Assembly: GCF_030845175.1 (NCBI RefSeq)
Contig: NZ_CP132542.1
Span: forward strand, 3,135,501-3,199,500
Source: Coralliovum pocilloporae
GTDB lineage: Bacteria > Pseudomonadota > Alphaproteobacteria > Rhizobiales > Cohaesibacteraceae
Length of the DNA: 64,000 nucleotides
Direction of reading: 5' to 3'
The position numbers were made by a program, and so were the translations under genes. The notes below the pieces were generated by a model. It did no database searches and was not told the origin of the DNA. It worked only from the letters and a program-made list of their open reading frames with translations. Numbering within the stretch: the stretch's first letter is position 1; each line of letters begins with the position of its first letter. This document shows positions 36,244 to 45,665 of this stretch, in pieces.

Positions 36244-37437
36244 CTATTGCCGCCCCTCAACCGGATCGTGCGCCTTGGTCAGGCGGGCTGCATGGGCCTT
36301 GATCGTATCGAGAGAGAGATACAGCTTCTGTTCGCTCCAGCTGAGAATTTTTGGCTTACGCCCTCCTGTAATCAGGAAGACGGGCAGGAAAACCCCAAGC
36401 GCAGGGGAGAGATACATGCCGAGAAAGCCGTAGGTGGTTGTCTTGGCAAGACCTGCGCCAAGGAAACCGCCAAGACGCACAGCCACAACACCTGCAATGA
36501 CCATGACAATGGCTGTCATGCGCCCCTGGCGAATGCTCTGAGGAGAGCCCAGAAACGCCAGAGCCACCATGACAAAGGCCAGATTGTACCAGGGACCGGA
36601 AAGCCGGTCATGCAGTTCAATGACATAGCGTTCCGGATAGCGCTGGAAGTAGGCATCATCCGGGTCAGGGGACAGAAGATAGGTGACCGGCTGCTCACGT
36701 GGTTTATAGGTGGAGCTGGTTTCCACATTGGTGAATTGCGACAGATCGAATGCATAAGATTCGAACTTCACAATTGAAATCTCGCCGTTCTGCTGATTGA
36801 TCCTCTGGATGTTGCCGTCCTGCATCACAAGATAGGTGCCCTGCGGTGCCTCGATGACCTGTCCCTTGTCCGCCAGATAGACAAAGCCGAATTCCTTGTC
36901 GCGCTTGTCGCTGACAAAGATGCCGCGCATGGTGCCGTTGGCCTCACGGTCACGAATATGGAAGGTCAGCCCGTCATCCAGCGTCCGGAAGTTGCCGGGC
37001 TTGACGATGGAGGCAATCAGATCAGCCTGTACCTGCGTGACGCTGTCCCGGAGATTGCGTAGGGACAGAGGGGCGAGCCACAGGCTGAGAACAAGCCCGA
37101 AGATCGTGCATATAATCCCAAGTGTAATCAAAGGTTTGGCAACAGTCTTAGGGGACCCGCCATTGGCATTGATCACAATCAGTTCGCTGTCTGTGCTGAG
37201 CGTGTTCAATGTATAAATGGCTGCTATCACCAGCGCAAAGGGCATGGTGACGATCAGCAGAACGGGGATCAGCAGAGACGTAATCTGGATAAAGATGAGG
37301 ATTGTCTGACCCTTGGACGTGATCAGGTCAAACTCGCGCAGGGCCTGCGTCACCCAGACAAGGCCTGTCAGAGCCGTCAGGCACAACAAAAACGCGCCGA
37401 AGGCACGCTTGAAAATGTAGCGTTCTATAAGGCTCAT
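36244..37437 (-). CDS. lptF: LPS export ABC transporter permease LptF
   Basis: Partner of LptG in extracting lipopolysaccharide from the inner membrane (397 residues from this start). It begins M-S-L-I-E-R-Y-I-F-K-R, the usual LptF N-terminus. It has six predicted membrane segments with a central periplasmic beta-jellyroll region. AGGA lies nine bases before the chosen ATG; twelve further in-frame upstream codons are atypical. First gene of lptF-lptG-lptD-surA-like-pdxA-rsmA. Confidence 0.92.
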   Translation of the reverse strand: MSLIERYIFKRAFGAFLLCLTALTGLVWVTQALREFDLITSKGQTILIFIQITSLLIPVLLIVTMPFALVIAAIYTLNTLSTDSELIVINANGGSPKTVAKPLITLGIICTIFGLVLSLWLAPLSLRNLRDSVTQVQADLIASIVKPGNFRTLDDGLTFHIRDREANGTMRGIFVSDKRDKEFGFVYLADKGQVIEAPQGTYLVMQDGNIQRINQQNGEISIVKFESYAFDLSQFTNVETSSTYKPREQPVTYLLSPDPDDAYFQRYPERYVIELHDRLSGPWYNLAFVMVALAFLGSPQSIRQGRMTAIVMVIAGVVAVRLGGFLGAGLAKTTTYGFLGMYLSPALGVFLPVFLITGGRKPKILSWSEQKLYLSLDTIKAHAARLTKAHDPVEGRQ

Positions 37438-37663
37438 CGCCGCCTGCGTCCTGACATGATCCGGTGGGAGCACCCCGTGCCCCGATTCAGACCAGTTTAT
37501 CAGACACGGTCTTGGCTAAAAATAGGCAAAGAAAGATGGTTAATAAAACTTAATCTTGACCCCGGTCGCGCTGCGTACCAACTTAGCGACACTTAATTAA
37601 GGCCTCGGGACATGCTCCCGGTATGGGCCAGACCGACCAGACTGCTCAGGGACACTTGTTTAT

Positions 37664-39160
37664 ATGGCTGCTCTTCCTACTGTTACATTTTCAAAACTGA
37701 CCATGCCGACCAAGGGGACGGCTGTTGTCTTCGTCAACGATGACCTTGCCAAGGGAACTGTGACGGAAGAGATCAATGCAACTGGCAACGGGTCCATCGA
37801 CCGGGCGTCATCCGCTGCAGACTTCAAGGGCAAGGCTCTGTCGAAAATGTCTGTCCTGACACCGGCAGGCACGACGCTGGACAGTCTGATCGTGATTGGC
37901 CTCGGAGCACCCGCTGAAATGACGGAATATGACTGGCTGCGCCTTGGCGGTACAGTGATGAGCCAGATTTCCGCCTCCAAAGCCAAACAGGCAACGATTA
38001 TCGGCGAGTTCCCCGGGGCGGATGCAACACCTGAGCGGCTTGCTGATTGCGTCATGGGCCTGCGTCTGGCGGCCTATCGTTTTGATACCTACAAGACAAA
38101 GACGAAGGATGACGAGGCCGCCAAGCCGGTCAAGGTTTCCTTCGCTGTTGAAGATGCTGCCAAGGTTCGCAAGGCTGCCGCCGCTGCCAATGGTGTTGCC
38201 GATGGCGTTCTGCTCGCTCGCGACCTGGTAAACGAGCCGGCCAATGTTCTGGGGCCTGAAGAATTTGCCAAGCGTGCAGTAGCCCTGACTGAACTGGGTG
38301 TTGAAGTTGAGGTTCTCACCGAAAAAGAGATGGCCAAGCTTGGTATGCGTGCGCTTCTTGGCGTGGGGCAGGGCTCAGACAGGCCATCCCGTCTTGCCAT
38401 CATGAAATGGAATGGCGGTCGCAAGAAGGACAAGCCGATTGCCTTTGTCGGCAAAGGTGTTGTGTTCGATACCGGCGGTATTTCCATCAAGCCAGCCGGC
38501 GGTATGGAAGACATGAAGGGCGATATGGGCGGTGCTGCCGCTGTGACCGGCCTGATGCATGCGCTTGCTGCCCGTAAGGCGAAAGCCAATGTGATTGGTG
38601 TGATTGGTCTGGTCGAGAACATGCCGGATGGTCGGGCACAGCGTCCGGGCGACATCGTTGAATCCATGTCCGGGCAGACCATCGAGATTATCAACACGGA
38701 TGCCGAGGGACGCCTGGTTCTCGCAGATGCTCTGACCTATACCCGTCAGGAATTCAAACCGGCCTTTATGATCAATCTGGCGACGCTGACCGGTGCTGTT
38801 CTGGTTGCTCTTGGTAATCATCATGCCGGTATCTTCTCCAATGATGATGAGCTGTCGGAGCGCCTGACCCAGTCCGGTCTGGCCACGGGCGAGAAAGTCT
38901 GGCGTCTGCCTCTGTCACCTGATTATGACAAGATGATCGATACCAAGAATGCCGATATGAAAAACACGGGCGGTCGCTATGCGGGATCGATCACTGCAGC
39001 CCAGTTCCTGCAGCGTTTCGTTGAAGATACGCCATGGGTTCACATCGATGTGGCCGGTACTGCCATGGGTTCTCCGCAGACCGAGATCAACAAATCCTGG
39101 AGTTCCGGCTACGGCGTTCGGCTTCTGGATCGTCTGGTCCGGGATTACTACGAGGCCTGA
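37664..39160 (+). CDS. pepA: Leucyl aminopeptidase (PepA)
   Basis: Cytosolic M17 zinc/manganese aminopeptidase (498 residues). The catalytic domain carries [13 protein letters not shown]-x-D-M-G-G-A-A and the family signature N-T-D-A-E-G-R-L. In E. coli PepA also binds DNA at Xer sites; nothing here tests that. Divergent from lptF with 226 bp between, followed by holC, as in many proteobacteria. Confidence 0.95.
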   Translation: MAALPTVTFSKLTMPTKGTAVVFVNDDLAKGTVTEEINATGNGSIDRASSAADFKGKALSKMSVLTPAGTTLDSLIVIGLGAPAEMTEYDWLRLGGTVMSQISASKAKQATIIGEFPGADATPERLADCVMGLRLAAYRFDTYKTKTKDDEAAKPVKVSFAVEDAAKVRKAAAAANGVADGVLLARDLVNEPANVLGPEEFAKRAVALTELGVEVEVLTEKEMAKLGMRALLGVGQGSDRPSRLAIMKWNGGRKKDKPIAFVGKGVVFDTGGISIKPAGGMEDMKGDMGGAAAVTGLMHALAARKAKANVIGVIGLVENMPDGRAQRPGDIVESMSGQTIEIINTDAEGRLVLADALTYTRQEFKPAFMINLATLTGAVLVALGNHHAGIFSNDDELSERLTQSGLATGEKVWRLPLSPDYDKMIDTKNADMKNTGGRYAGSITAAQFLQRFVEDTPWVHIDVAGTAMGSPQTEINKSWSSGYGVRLLDRLVRDYYEA

Positions 39161-39192
39161 CCGGAAAAGGCGGGAGACCTGTCGGTGGCACC

Positions 39193-39642
39193 ATGACGGA
39201 TATTCTTTTCTATCATCTGCAGCATGCGCCGCTGGAGCAGGTTCTGCCGACACTTCTTGAAAAGACACTCGAGCGTGGCTGGAAAGCCGTTGTTCAGGCC
39301 GGATCGGCTGAACGGCTGGCTGCGCTCGACAGTCATCTCTGGACCTATCGTGACGAGAGCTTCCTGCCGCACGGGACGAAAGAGACCGGCGACCTGGACA
39401 AGCAGCCTGTCGCGCTTGTTCTGGATGATGATAACCCCAACGGTTCGAATGTCCGGTTCTATGTGGATGGGGCCTCGGTCGGCGATGTATCCGCTTATGA
39501 GCGCGCAGTCTATATTTTCGATGGCAGTGATGAATCCCAGCTGCAGCAGGCGCGCAGCCAGTGGAAGACCTTGAAGGCTGCTGAACATAACACCACCTAC
39601 TGGCAGCAGACCGAGCGGGGGCGTTGGGAGCAGAAGGCATGA
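39193..39642 (+). CDS. holC: DNA polymerase III chi subunit
   Basis: Clamp-loader accessory subunit that links the polymerase to SSB (149 residues). Begins M-T-D-I-L-F-Y-H-L-Q with the family core (R-G-W-K-A-V-V-Q-A ... L-D-S-H-L-W-T-Y). Its position directly after pepA supports the call. The last codons overlap the next gene in ATGA. Confidence 0.88.
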   Translation: MTDILFYHLQHAPLEQVLPTLLEKTLERGWKAVVQAGSAERLAALDSHLWTYRDESFLPHGTKETGDLDKQPVALVLDDDNPNGSNVRFYVDGASVGDVSAYERAVYIFDGSDESQLQQARSQWKTLKAAEHNTTYWQQTERGRWEQKA

Positions 39643-40358
39643 CTGACCCGAAGGATCGTCCCGGGGACGAGAGTTTTGAAGCCCGCCGCAACGAAGCCCG
39701 TTCCCGTCTGGACACACTGACGGGTGCAGTTGGTGGTGATCATAAGGACCGGAATGACTGGTTCGATCAGGTCTATGATCTGGCTGATGGTGATGCCGCC
39801 GGTGTGCCCTGGGCTGATCTGGAGCCAAAGAAAGCGCTGGTTGACTGGCTAGCGAACAATCCTGGTGAAAGGCAGCAGGCTATCGATATCGCGTGTGGTC
39901 TTGGAGACAATGCAGAGGCACTCGCATCTCATGGATGGCAAACAACAGCCTTTGATTTTGCCAGCGGCGCCATAAGCTGGGCCGGGCAACGCTTTGAGCA
40001 TTCAGAGGTTGCCTATCAGGTGGCAGATCTGATGGATCCGCCTGCCCATTGGATTGAAGCCTTTGATCTGGTTCATGAATGCTACACCCTTCAGGCGCTG
40101 CAGGGTCCTATGCGTGAGGCTGCTTTTTCTGCAGTCGCGGCTCTGGTCAAACCCGGCGGCCGCTTGCTGCTGATCACGAGAACGCGCGATACGGAAAGCC
40201 AACCCGACGGGCCACCGTGGCCACTCTCACCGGGTGAGTTGAACCGGTTTGACTCTCTCGGTTTCAGTCTGGTTGAGCGCCACGACTACGAAATCGTCAA
40301 GAAAGGCCGGTCCATCCCCCATACCCGCCTGGAGCTGTTGCGCAAACAGGGGGATTGA
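39639..40358 (+). CDS. Class I SAM-dependent methyltransferase
   Basis: A 239-residue protein with SAM motif I as A-I-D-I-A-C-G-L-G-D-N-A-E-A-L-A (about residues 86-101), an acidic post-I residue (F-D-F-A-S) and a later L-V-K-P-G-G-R-L-L-L-I motif. It resembles the TPMT/Tellurite-like small methyltransferases; substrate unknown. Its start overlaps the holC stop by four bases, implying translational coupling. Confidence 0.8.
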   Translation: MTDPKDRPGDESFEARRNEARSRLDTLTGAVGGDHKDRNDWFDQVYDLADGDAAGVPWADLEPKKALVDWLANNPGERQQAIDIACGLGDNAEALASHGWQTTAFDFASGAISWAGQRFEHSEVAYQVADLMDPPAHWIEAFDLVHECYTLQALQGPMREAAFSAVAALVKPGGRLLLITRTRDTESQPDGPPWPLSPGELNRFDSLGFSLVERHDYEIVKKGRSIPHTRLELLRKQGD

Positions 40359-40444
40359 TGCGTCTCACGGAGACGTGACCTGATCCTCCTTGCAGTTTGA
40401 CCGCTCTGAACCCTAAGTCTGTCGACAACAGATAGGGGCAAATC

Positions 40445-40933
40445 ATGCAGCAGTTTTTCAAGCGCCATCAACCGGCTCAACCCGTTCAGAAATCCCTTTT
40501 GGCTGGTCTCGGCGGCATGCTGGCCATCGGGCTTGTCGGTCTGCTGTCGCACCTCTCAGGAATACCATGGTTGATGGCACCGTTTGGCGCGACTGCTGTG
40601 CTGCTGTTTTCAGTGCCAGCCAGCCCGTTGTCACAACCTGCCAATGTGGTTGGCGGCCATCTGATCAGCGCAGCTTCGGCTCTGATCCTGATGCAGCTTC
40701 TGCCAGAAGCCTGGTGGGCGATAGGTTTTGCCGTCGGCGTTGCTATTGCTCTTATGGCACTCCTGCGTATCACACACCCGCCAGCAGGGGCCAATCCGAT
40801 TGTGATTTTCCTGAGCCAGCCGGGATTCGATTTTCTGCTGTTCCCGGTCTTGATTGGAAGCGTAGCTCTGGTGGTGCTGGCTTTTGCCTATCACCGTCTC
40901 GCAAAAACGGCCAGTTATCCGCTGGATTCCTAG
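40445..40933 (+). CDS. HPP family membrane protein
   Basis: A 162-residue protein with four membrane segments and the family motif T-H-P-P-A-G-A-N-P near residue 117, plus P-W-L-M-A-P-F-G-A-T-A near 41. HPP proteins are linked to nitrite transport in cyanobacteria and plants; the bacterial role is mostly unknown. It is convergent with the ABC-F gene, the two ends 9 bp apart. Confidence 0.85.
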   Translation: MQQFFKRHQPAQPVQKSLLAGLGGMLAIGLVGLLSHLSGIPWLMAPFGATAVLLFSVPASPLSQPANVVGGHLISAASALILMQLLPEAWWAIGFAVGVAIALMALLRITHPPAGANPIVIFLSQPGFDFLLFPVLIGSVALVVLAFAYHRLAKTASYPLDS

Positions 40934-40942
40934 AATCGCACT

Positions 40943-42826
40943 CTAATCGGCCATAGCCTCTTCAAGTTCGGCTGAGCGTTCAAGCCAGTCTTCTTCCGTC
41001 TGCAGGAGAAGCCGTTCCGTATCCGCACGCTCTTTCGACAGTTGAACGCCTTTTTCCGGATGATCTGTGAAAAGGTCCGGCGTTGCGAGGCGCTTGTCCA
41101 GCTTGTCAAGTTTGGTCTGAAGCGTCTCGAGCTGGTCCTCAAGTGCCTTTACCGTCTTACGGAGTGGCGCCGTTTCCTTGCGCCTGTCTGCAGCCTGTTT
41201 GCGGCGATCCTGAGCAGATGGTGTTGTTTTGACCTGATCTGCAGACCGGTCCTGCTTGCTGTCTGCTGACAGGATCAACCGTCGATAATCGGTCAGATCC
41301 CCATCATAGGCCTGAACGGTTCCGTCACGCACAATCCACAGACGATCAGCCACGGCCTCTACCAGATGCCGATCATGCGAAATCAGGAGAACAGCCCCCT
41401 GATAGTCGTTGATGGCCTGAATGAGTGTCTGGCGGCTGTCCACATCCAGATGGTTGGTGGGCTCGTCAAGGATCACCAGATGAGCACCACTGAACGTCGC
41501 CAGTCCCAGAAGCAGCCGCGCCTTCTCTCCACCGGACAGGTCCTGAGCGGCTGTTTCCATCTTCGAGGTGGCCAGTCCCATCTGGGCGACTCGGGCCCGA
41601 ACCTTGGCTTCAGGCGCATCCGGCATCAACGCTCGGACATGGTCAACAGCGGACTGGGATGGAACCAGCTCATCAAGCTGATGCTGGGCGAAATAGGCAA
41701 TGTCCAGCTTGTCGGCGCGGGTGAGGGTGCCTGAAAATGGCTCAAGACGCCCGGAGATAAGTTTGGCGAAGGTGGACTTGCCGTTGCCGTTTGCCCCCAG
41801 AAGCGCAATCCGGTCATCCGGGTCAATCCGCAGGTCAAGACGCCTGAGAACGGGCTTGGCCTGATCATAACCGACAATCAGCTTCTCCATCCGCAGAATA
41901 GGCGGGGAGGCGGGTTTTTCGGGATCAGGAATCCGGATGGGCTGGATTTCGCTGTCTATGAGCGCTGCAACCGGCTCCATCTTTTCAAGCGCCTTCAGGC
42001 GGCTCTGGGCCTGGCGGGCCTTGGTTGCCTTGGCACGAAACCGCTCCACAAAGGCTTCCATATGCTTACGGGCGGCATCCTGCTTGTCTTTCAGCTTCTG
42101 TTGAAGAGCCTGCTTCTCCCGGCGCTGACGTTCGAACTGGTCATAACCGCCCCGGTAGGAGGTGAGCTGGCCCTGATCCAGATGAAGGATCCGCCCCACC
42201 ACATTGTTCAGCAGGTCCCTGTCATGGCTGATGATGATAACCGTATAGGGATAACGGCTGAGATAGGTCTCGAGCCAGACTGTGCCTTCCAGATCGAGAT
42301 AGTTGGTCGGTTCGTCAAGCAGCAGCAGGTCTGGTCGGGCAAAGAGAACACCGGCAAGGGCAACACGCATGCGCCAACCGCCGGAAAACGCATGGCAGGG
42401 GCGCTGTTGCGCCTCGTGATCAAAACCCAGACCATGAAGAATGGCTGCAGCTCTCGCTTCTGCCGAATGGGATTCGATATCTGCCAGTCGTACCTGAATT
42501 TCAGCAATCCGGTTCGGGTCTTCAGCCGTCTCTGCTTCCGCCAGAAGAGCGGTTCGTTCGGTATCAGCGCGGAGCACGAAGGAAATCAGGCTTTCATCAG
42601 TCGCTGGAGCTTCCTGGGCGACCTGGCCAATCCGAGCCTCTTTCCGCAGGCTGAGAGTACCGGATTCCTGGGATATATCCCCCGTAATCAGCTTGAACAG
42701 GGTTGTCTTGCCGGTGCCATTGCGGCCCACCAACCCAATCTTGTCTCCGTCCGGCACCACAGCGGAAGCTGTATCCAGCAGAGTTCGTCCGGCAATGCGA
42801 TATGTCAGGTCTTTGATCGTCAGCAT
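40943..42826 (-). CDS. ABC-F family ATPase (Uup/YheS-type)
   Basis: Soluble translation-associated ATPase (627 residues) with two ABC domains: Walker A G-R-N-G-T-G-K-T-T and signature S-G-G-W-R-M-R; then Walker A G-A-N-G-N-G-K-S-T and signature S-G-G-E-K-A-R. A basic linker between the domains and a C-terminal coiled coil (about 530-627, rich in K, E, L, D) are present. There are no membrane segments, so it is not a transporter. The coiled coil favours Uup/YheS-type over EttA. Resistance activity cannot be inferred. Confidence 0.88.
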   Translation of the reverse strand: MLTIKDLTYRIAGRTLLDTASAVVPDGDKIGLVGRNGTGKTTLFKLITGDISQESGTLSLRKEARIGQVAQEAPATDESLISFVLRADTERTALLAEAETAEDPNRIAEIQVRLADIESHSAEARAAAILHGLGFDHEAQQRPCHAFSGGWRMRVALAGVLFARPDLLLLDEPTNYLDLEGTVWLETYLSRYPYTVIIISHDRDLLNNVVGRILHLDQGQLTSYRGGYDQFERQRREKQALQQKLKDKQDAARKHMEAFVERFRAKATKARQAQSRLKALEKMEPVAALIDSEIQPIRIPDPEKPASPPILRMEKLIVGYDQAKPVLRRLDLRIDPDDRIALLGANGNGKSTFAKLISGRLEPFSGTLTRADKLDIAYFAQHQLDELVPSQSAVDHVRALMPDAPEAKVRARVAQMGLATSKMETAAQDLSGGEKARLLLGLATFSGAHLVILDEPTNHLDVDSRQTLIQAINDYQGAVLLISHDRHLVEAVADRLWIVRDGTVQAYDGDLTDYRRLILSADSKQDRSADQVKTTPSAQDRRKQAADRRKETAPLRKTVKALEDQLETLQTKLDKLDKRLATPDLFTDHPEKGVQLSKERADTERLLLQTEEDWLERSAELEEAMAD

Positions 42827-43147
42827 GGGGTTCTTTTGACCTGAAACACCTGACAGGGCAAGCCCCTGTCACGTCCGGGATTTATCCCGACCTCTGCATG
42901 GTCCGTTTCTCCACAGATCACACCTGCTGTGCGGGGTCGTGAGTGAACGTGAAGACGGTCAGGTCTGAAAATATGGTTATGTGGTAAAAATGCTTAATTT
43001 TTTTGAGCAGTCGTTCAAAAACCGGGTTCCATTCATAGGGCTTGAGCAATATGGTTTTGGACCGTTCGTTCAGCGGGTCATGTGGCTACATGAGGGGCAG
43101 GCGGTAGTGCTTTTGTCTTTTAAATTTAAATCCCGGGGGAGAAATTG
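42827..43147. other. 321-bp divergent region between the ABC-F and GST genes
   Basis: GC-rich for the first 100 bp near the ABC-F start, then an AT-rich stretch (about 42965-43040) containing an operator-like palindrome at 43001-43020. No gene, RNA or dispersed repeat recognised. Confidence 0.6.
43001..43020. promoter_or_regulatory. Operator-like palindrome upstream of the GST gene
   Basis: A 20-bp near-perfect dyad, TTTTGAGC-AGTC-GTTCAAAA, in an AT-rich stretch 128 bp before the GST start. The size and symmetry fit a dimeric repressor site. The regulator is unknown and not encoded nearby. Confidence 0.35.
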
Positions 43148-43831
43148 ATGACGAGACAATTGTATGAATTGTGCGGTGCAGACAAGACTGTCCGCTTCAG
43201 CCCCTATTGCTGGCGCACACGTCTTTCACTGGCACACAAGGACCTGCCTTTTGAAACTGTGCCAGTACTGTTTACGGAAATCCCCGACATCGCGGGATCA
43301 GACAGCCCCACAGTACCCATTCTGTTCGAGGCAGATATGTCCCGCTCCGATAGCTGGGCAATCGCGACCTATCTGGATGAAACCTATGCCGACCGATCGA
43401 GCCTGATCGGTGAGGGCGCTGCGGCTTCGCTGGCGCGTTTCGTCGATAACTACAACAATACGCTTCTGGTTCCGGGCGTTGCCCAGCTTATCATCCTTGA
43501 TATCCACGATATGCTGGACCCTGCGGATCAGACCTACTTCCGCGAGAGCCGGGAGAAGCGGTTTGGTCGCAGTCTCGAGGATATTCAGGCAGGCAGGGAT
43601 GAGCGGGTAACACAGTTCAGATCCAGCCTGGTCGCATTGAGACGGACCCTGGAACAGCAGATGTATATTTCCGGTGATGATCCCGCTTATGCGGATATCT
43701 CGGTCTATGGCACCCTGCAATGGGCGCGCTGCTGCTCATCATTTCAATTGCTTGAAACCGATGATCCCATCGCACTCTGGTTCGACCGCATGACCAGACG
43801 CTATGATGTTCAGGCACAAACAGCCTGGTGA
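43148..43831 (+). CDS. Glutathione S-transferase family protein (LigE-like)
   Basis: A 227-residue two-domain GST. The N-terminal thioredoxin-like domain contains the segment R-F-S-P-Y-C-W-R-T-R-L-S-L-A-H-K and later D-S-W-A-I-A-T-Y-L-D-E, close in pattern to LigE/LigP-type beta-etherases. A helical C-domain follows. Beta-etherases cleave lignin aryl ethers, but most relatives have other roles, so only the fold is claimed. The ATG at 43148 follows GGGGGAG by seven bases. It lies alone, 88 bp before ndk. Confidence 0.75.
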   Translation: MTRQLYELCGADKTVRFSPYCWRTRLSLAHKDLPFETVPVLFTEIPDIAGSDSPTVPILFEADMSRSDSWAIATYLDETYADRSSLIGEGAAASLARFVDNYNNTLLVPGVAQLIILDIHDMLDPADQTYFRESREKRFGRSLEDIQAGRDERVTQFRSSLVALRRTLEQQMYISGDDPAYADISVYGTLQWARCCSSFQLLETDDPIALWFDRMTRRYDVQAQTAW

Positions 43832-43919
43832 GAACACGAAAGCCCTTGAAGGACTGGGTGGCCGCCTGTATAAGCCTCGCAAATCCTCCCCTTAATGGTT
43901 TTTGTCAGAGGCAGAACAG

Positions 43920-44342
43920 ATGGCCATCGAACGTACCTTTTCCATGATCAAGCCGGACGCAACGGCTCGCAATCTCACCGGCAAAATCGTTGCCAAACTC
44001 GAAGACGCTGGTCTGCGCGTTGTTGCTCAGAAGCGCGTTTGGATGTCCCGCAAGCAGGCTGAAGGCTTCTATGCAGTGCACAAAGAGCGTCCGTTCTTTG
44101 GTGAACTGTGTGACTTCATGTGCTCTGGCCCGACTGTTGTTCAGGTTCTGGAAGGCGAAAACGCTATTGCCAAAAACCGTGAAGTCATGGGCGCAACCAA
44201 TCCGGCTGAAGCTGCTGAAGGCACCATCCGTAAAGAGTTTGCTCAGTCCATCGGCGAAAACTCTGTCCACGGTTCAGATGCTCCTGAAACCGCAGCAGAA
44301 GAAATCGCTTACTGGTTTGCTGGCATTGAGCTGGTTGGCTAA
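43920..44342 (+). CDS. ndk: Nucleoside diphosphate kinase
   Basis: Equilibrates nucleoside di- and triphosphates (140 residues). Starts [14 protein letters not shown]; the phosphorylated histidine is H117 in [12 protein letters not shown] lies nine bases before the chosen start; the TTG six codons earlier would displace the family N-terminus. Ends with a strong terminator. Confidence 0.97.
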   Translation: MAIERTFSMIKPDATARNLTGKIVAKLEDAGLRVVAQKRVWMSRKQAEGFYAVHKERPFFGELCDFMCSGPTVVQVLEGENAIAKNREVMGATNPAEAAEGTIRKEFAQSIGENSVHGSDAPETAAEEIAYWFAGIELVG

Positions 44343-44368
44343 TCCAACGCTCTGTCGGTAAGTGATTG

Positions 44369-44396
44369 AGGGGTGCCTGATCAGGCACCCCTTTTT
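44369..44396 (+). terminator. Rho-independent terminator of ndk
   Basis: Stem AGGGGTGCCTGA / TCAGGCACCCCT, perfectly palindromic over 24 bases, followed by four further T. Strong intrinsic terminator. Confidence 0.92.
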
Positions 44397-44412
44397 CGTG
44401 GGCCCAGCGGAG

Positions 44413-44483
44413 GTGCTTTAACATATTGTTTTCACGCGAGCTTTTATCCGAAAAGTCTGTCAACTTTTCGGAAGCACGCTCTA
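44413..44483 (-). repeat. Intergenic palindromic repeat, family B, copy 1
   Basis: Read on the minus strand: TAGAGC-GTGCTTCCGAAAAG ... CTTTTCGGA ... CGCGTGAAAACAA ... GC. The core hairpin is TCCGAAAAG / CTTTTCGGA. The element lies between ndk and the YceI gene and includes the YceI stop codon TAG. The TTTTCGG and GAAAAC blocks recur in the element at 56776-56896. Confidence 0.7.
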
Positions 44484-45041
44484 ATCAGCTTTAGACGCGT
44501 CGAGGCTGAAAGAGACAGTCACATCGAACGGCACAAGAGAGCCGTCCTTGAATCCAATGCCATAGGCCTTGCGATTGATCTGCGCCTGCCCTTCGGCGTG
44601 AGCATCAGAATCGTTTACATTGAGTGTGAAAGAAAGTGTTGCAGGAAGCGCTATATCCTTGATGGTCAGGCTCCCTTCGGCTGAGTAGGTTCCATCTTCA
44701 AGCCTTGCTACAGACGCGCTTTCATAGACGGCTTCCGGAAACTGGCCGGTGTTGAACCACTCCGCGCCATGCAGGGCCTTGTCATTGTCAGCGCGGCCGG
44801 TCGTTGCGTCATTCAATGGTATTGTTACGCGAATGGACGCGTTTGCCAGATTGGCAGGATCAAGAATGACTTCGGCGCTGAATGAACCCAGAGACCCGCG
44901 GATGGCGTTGCCGCCTTTTCCGGCCGAAAATGTCAGGGAGCTTGTCTCTGGCTTGACGGTCCATGGGCTGGCGGATGCTGTTGCAGCAGGCAGCAGAAGG
45001 CCAGATGTGATGATTGCGGTAAAGAGAGTGCGAAAAAACAT
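44481..45041 (-). CDS. YceI family periplasmic protein (second copy)
   Basis: Exported lipocalin-like protein (186 residues): signal peptide about 1-24 ending A-T-A-S-A-S, then the YceI domain opening W-T-V-K-P-E-T-S-S-L-T-F-S, with the central L-T-I-K-D-I-A-L-P-A-T-L and C-terminal G-I-G-F-K-D-G. YceI proteins bind isoprenoid lipids; those next to cytochrome b561 may work with it in quinone-linked redox. An ATG 13 codons earlier (45080) overlaps the cytochrome stop (ATGA) and would couple translation; the downstream start gives a cleaner signal peptide. It is a divergent relative of the first YceI here. Confidence 0.82.
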   Translation of the reverse strand: MFFRTLFTAIITSGLLLPAATASASPWTVKPETSSLTFSAGKGGNAIRGSLGSFSAEVILDPANLANASIRVTIPLNDATTGRADNDKALHGAEWFNTGQFPEAVYESASVARLEDGTYSAEGSLTIKDIALPATLSFTLNVNDSDAHAEGQAQINRKAYGIGFKDGSLVPFDVTVSFSLDASKAD

Positions 45042-45076
45042 TTTTGAGACTATCCAATAAGTTGGAACACCGCGCG

Positions 45077-45631
45077 TCATTCTGGTTTGCCTGGCAGCAT
45101 CCGCTTAAGCGTGGCATCCCGGTTGATAAAATGATGTTTCAAAGCTCCGGCAATATGAAGCAGAAGCGTGACCAAAAGCAGCTTTCCGGCAATTTCATGA
45201 ACAATCGCCGCCACTGATTTCAGCGTCTCATTGGGCTCAATCAAGGTCGGGAAGGGGAACAGCAGAAACTCCTCGAACCGCTGCTCAGAGGCCGCATGCT
45301 GCAGCCAGCCGGTCAGAGGAATCAGGATAATCAGCAGGTAGAGAAGATGGTGCACGCCCTTGGCCAGGCGAATTTCCAGCCTTGTCATCTTCTCGTCGAG
45401 CATTAAGGGGCGTGAACTGAGCGATGACCAGAGAAGCCGCGCAACAGCCAGGGCAAAAGCAATCATGCCCAGGCTCTTGTGGAGTGCATAGAGCTCGACC
45501 TTCTCAAAAGACGGCGGCAGGTCTTCCATATACAGGCCAAGGCCAAGAAGACCGATGATCAGCAGTGCGGAAGCCCAATGAAAAAGCTTCGCAATGCTGC
45601 CATAGGACCGCTCCGTGTTCTTGAGACCCAT
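45077..45631 (-). CDS. Cytochrome b561 family protein
   Basis: Inner-membrane di-heme protein (184 residues) with four membrane helices. Candidate heme histidines lie in F-H18-W at the start, A-L-H-K-S near residue 51, G-V-H-H-L near 94 and I-V-H-E-I near 144. Family members transfer electrons from quinol to periplasmic acceptors. The start at 45631 has GAGGGG seven bases upstream; an ATG eight codons earlier lacks a site. It is sandwiched between two YceI genes. Confidence 0.88.
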   Translation of the reverse strand: MGLKNTERSYGSIAKLFHWASALLIIGLLGLGLYMEDLPPSFEKVELYALHKSLGMIAFALAVARLLWSSLSSRPLMLDEKMTRLEIRLAKGVHHLLYLLIILIPLTGWLQHAASEQRFEEFLLFPFPTLIEPNETLKSVAAIVHEIAGKLLLVTLLLHIAGALKHHFINRDATLKRMLPGKPE

Positions 45632-45665
45632 ATACTGCCGCCCCTCTGAATTCATTGGCCGGAGA

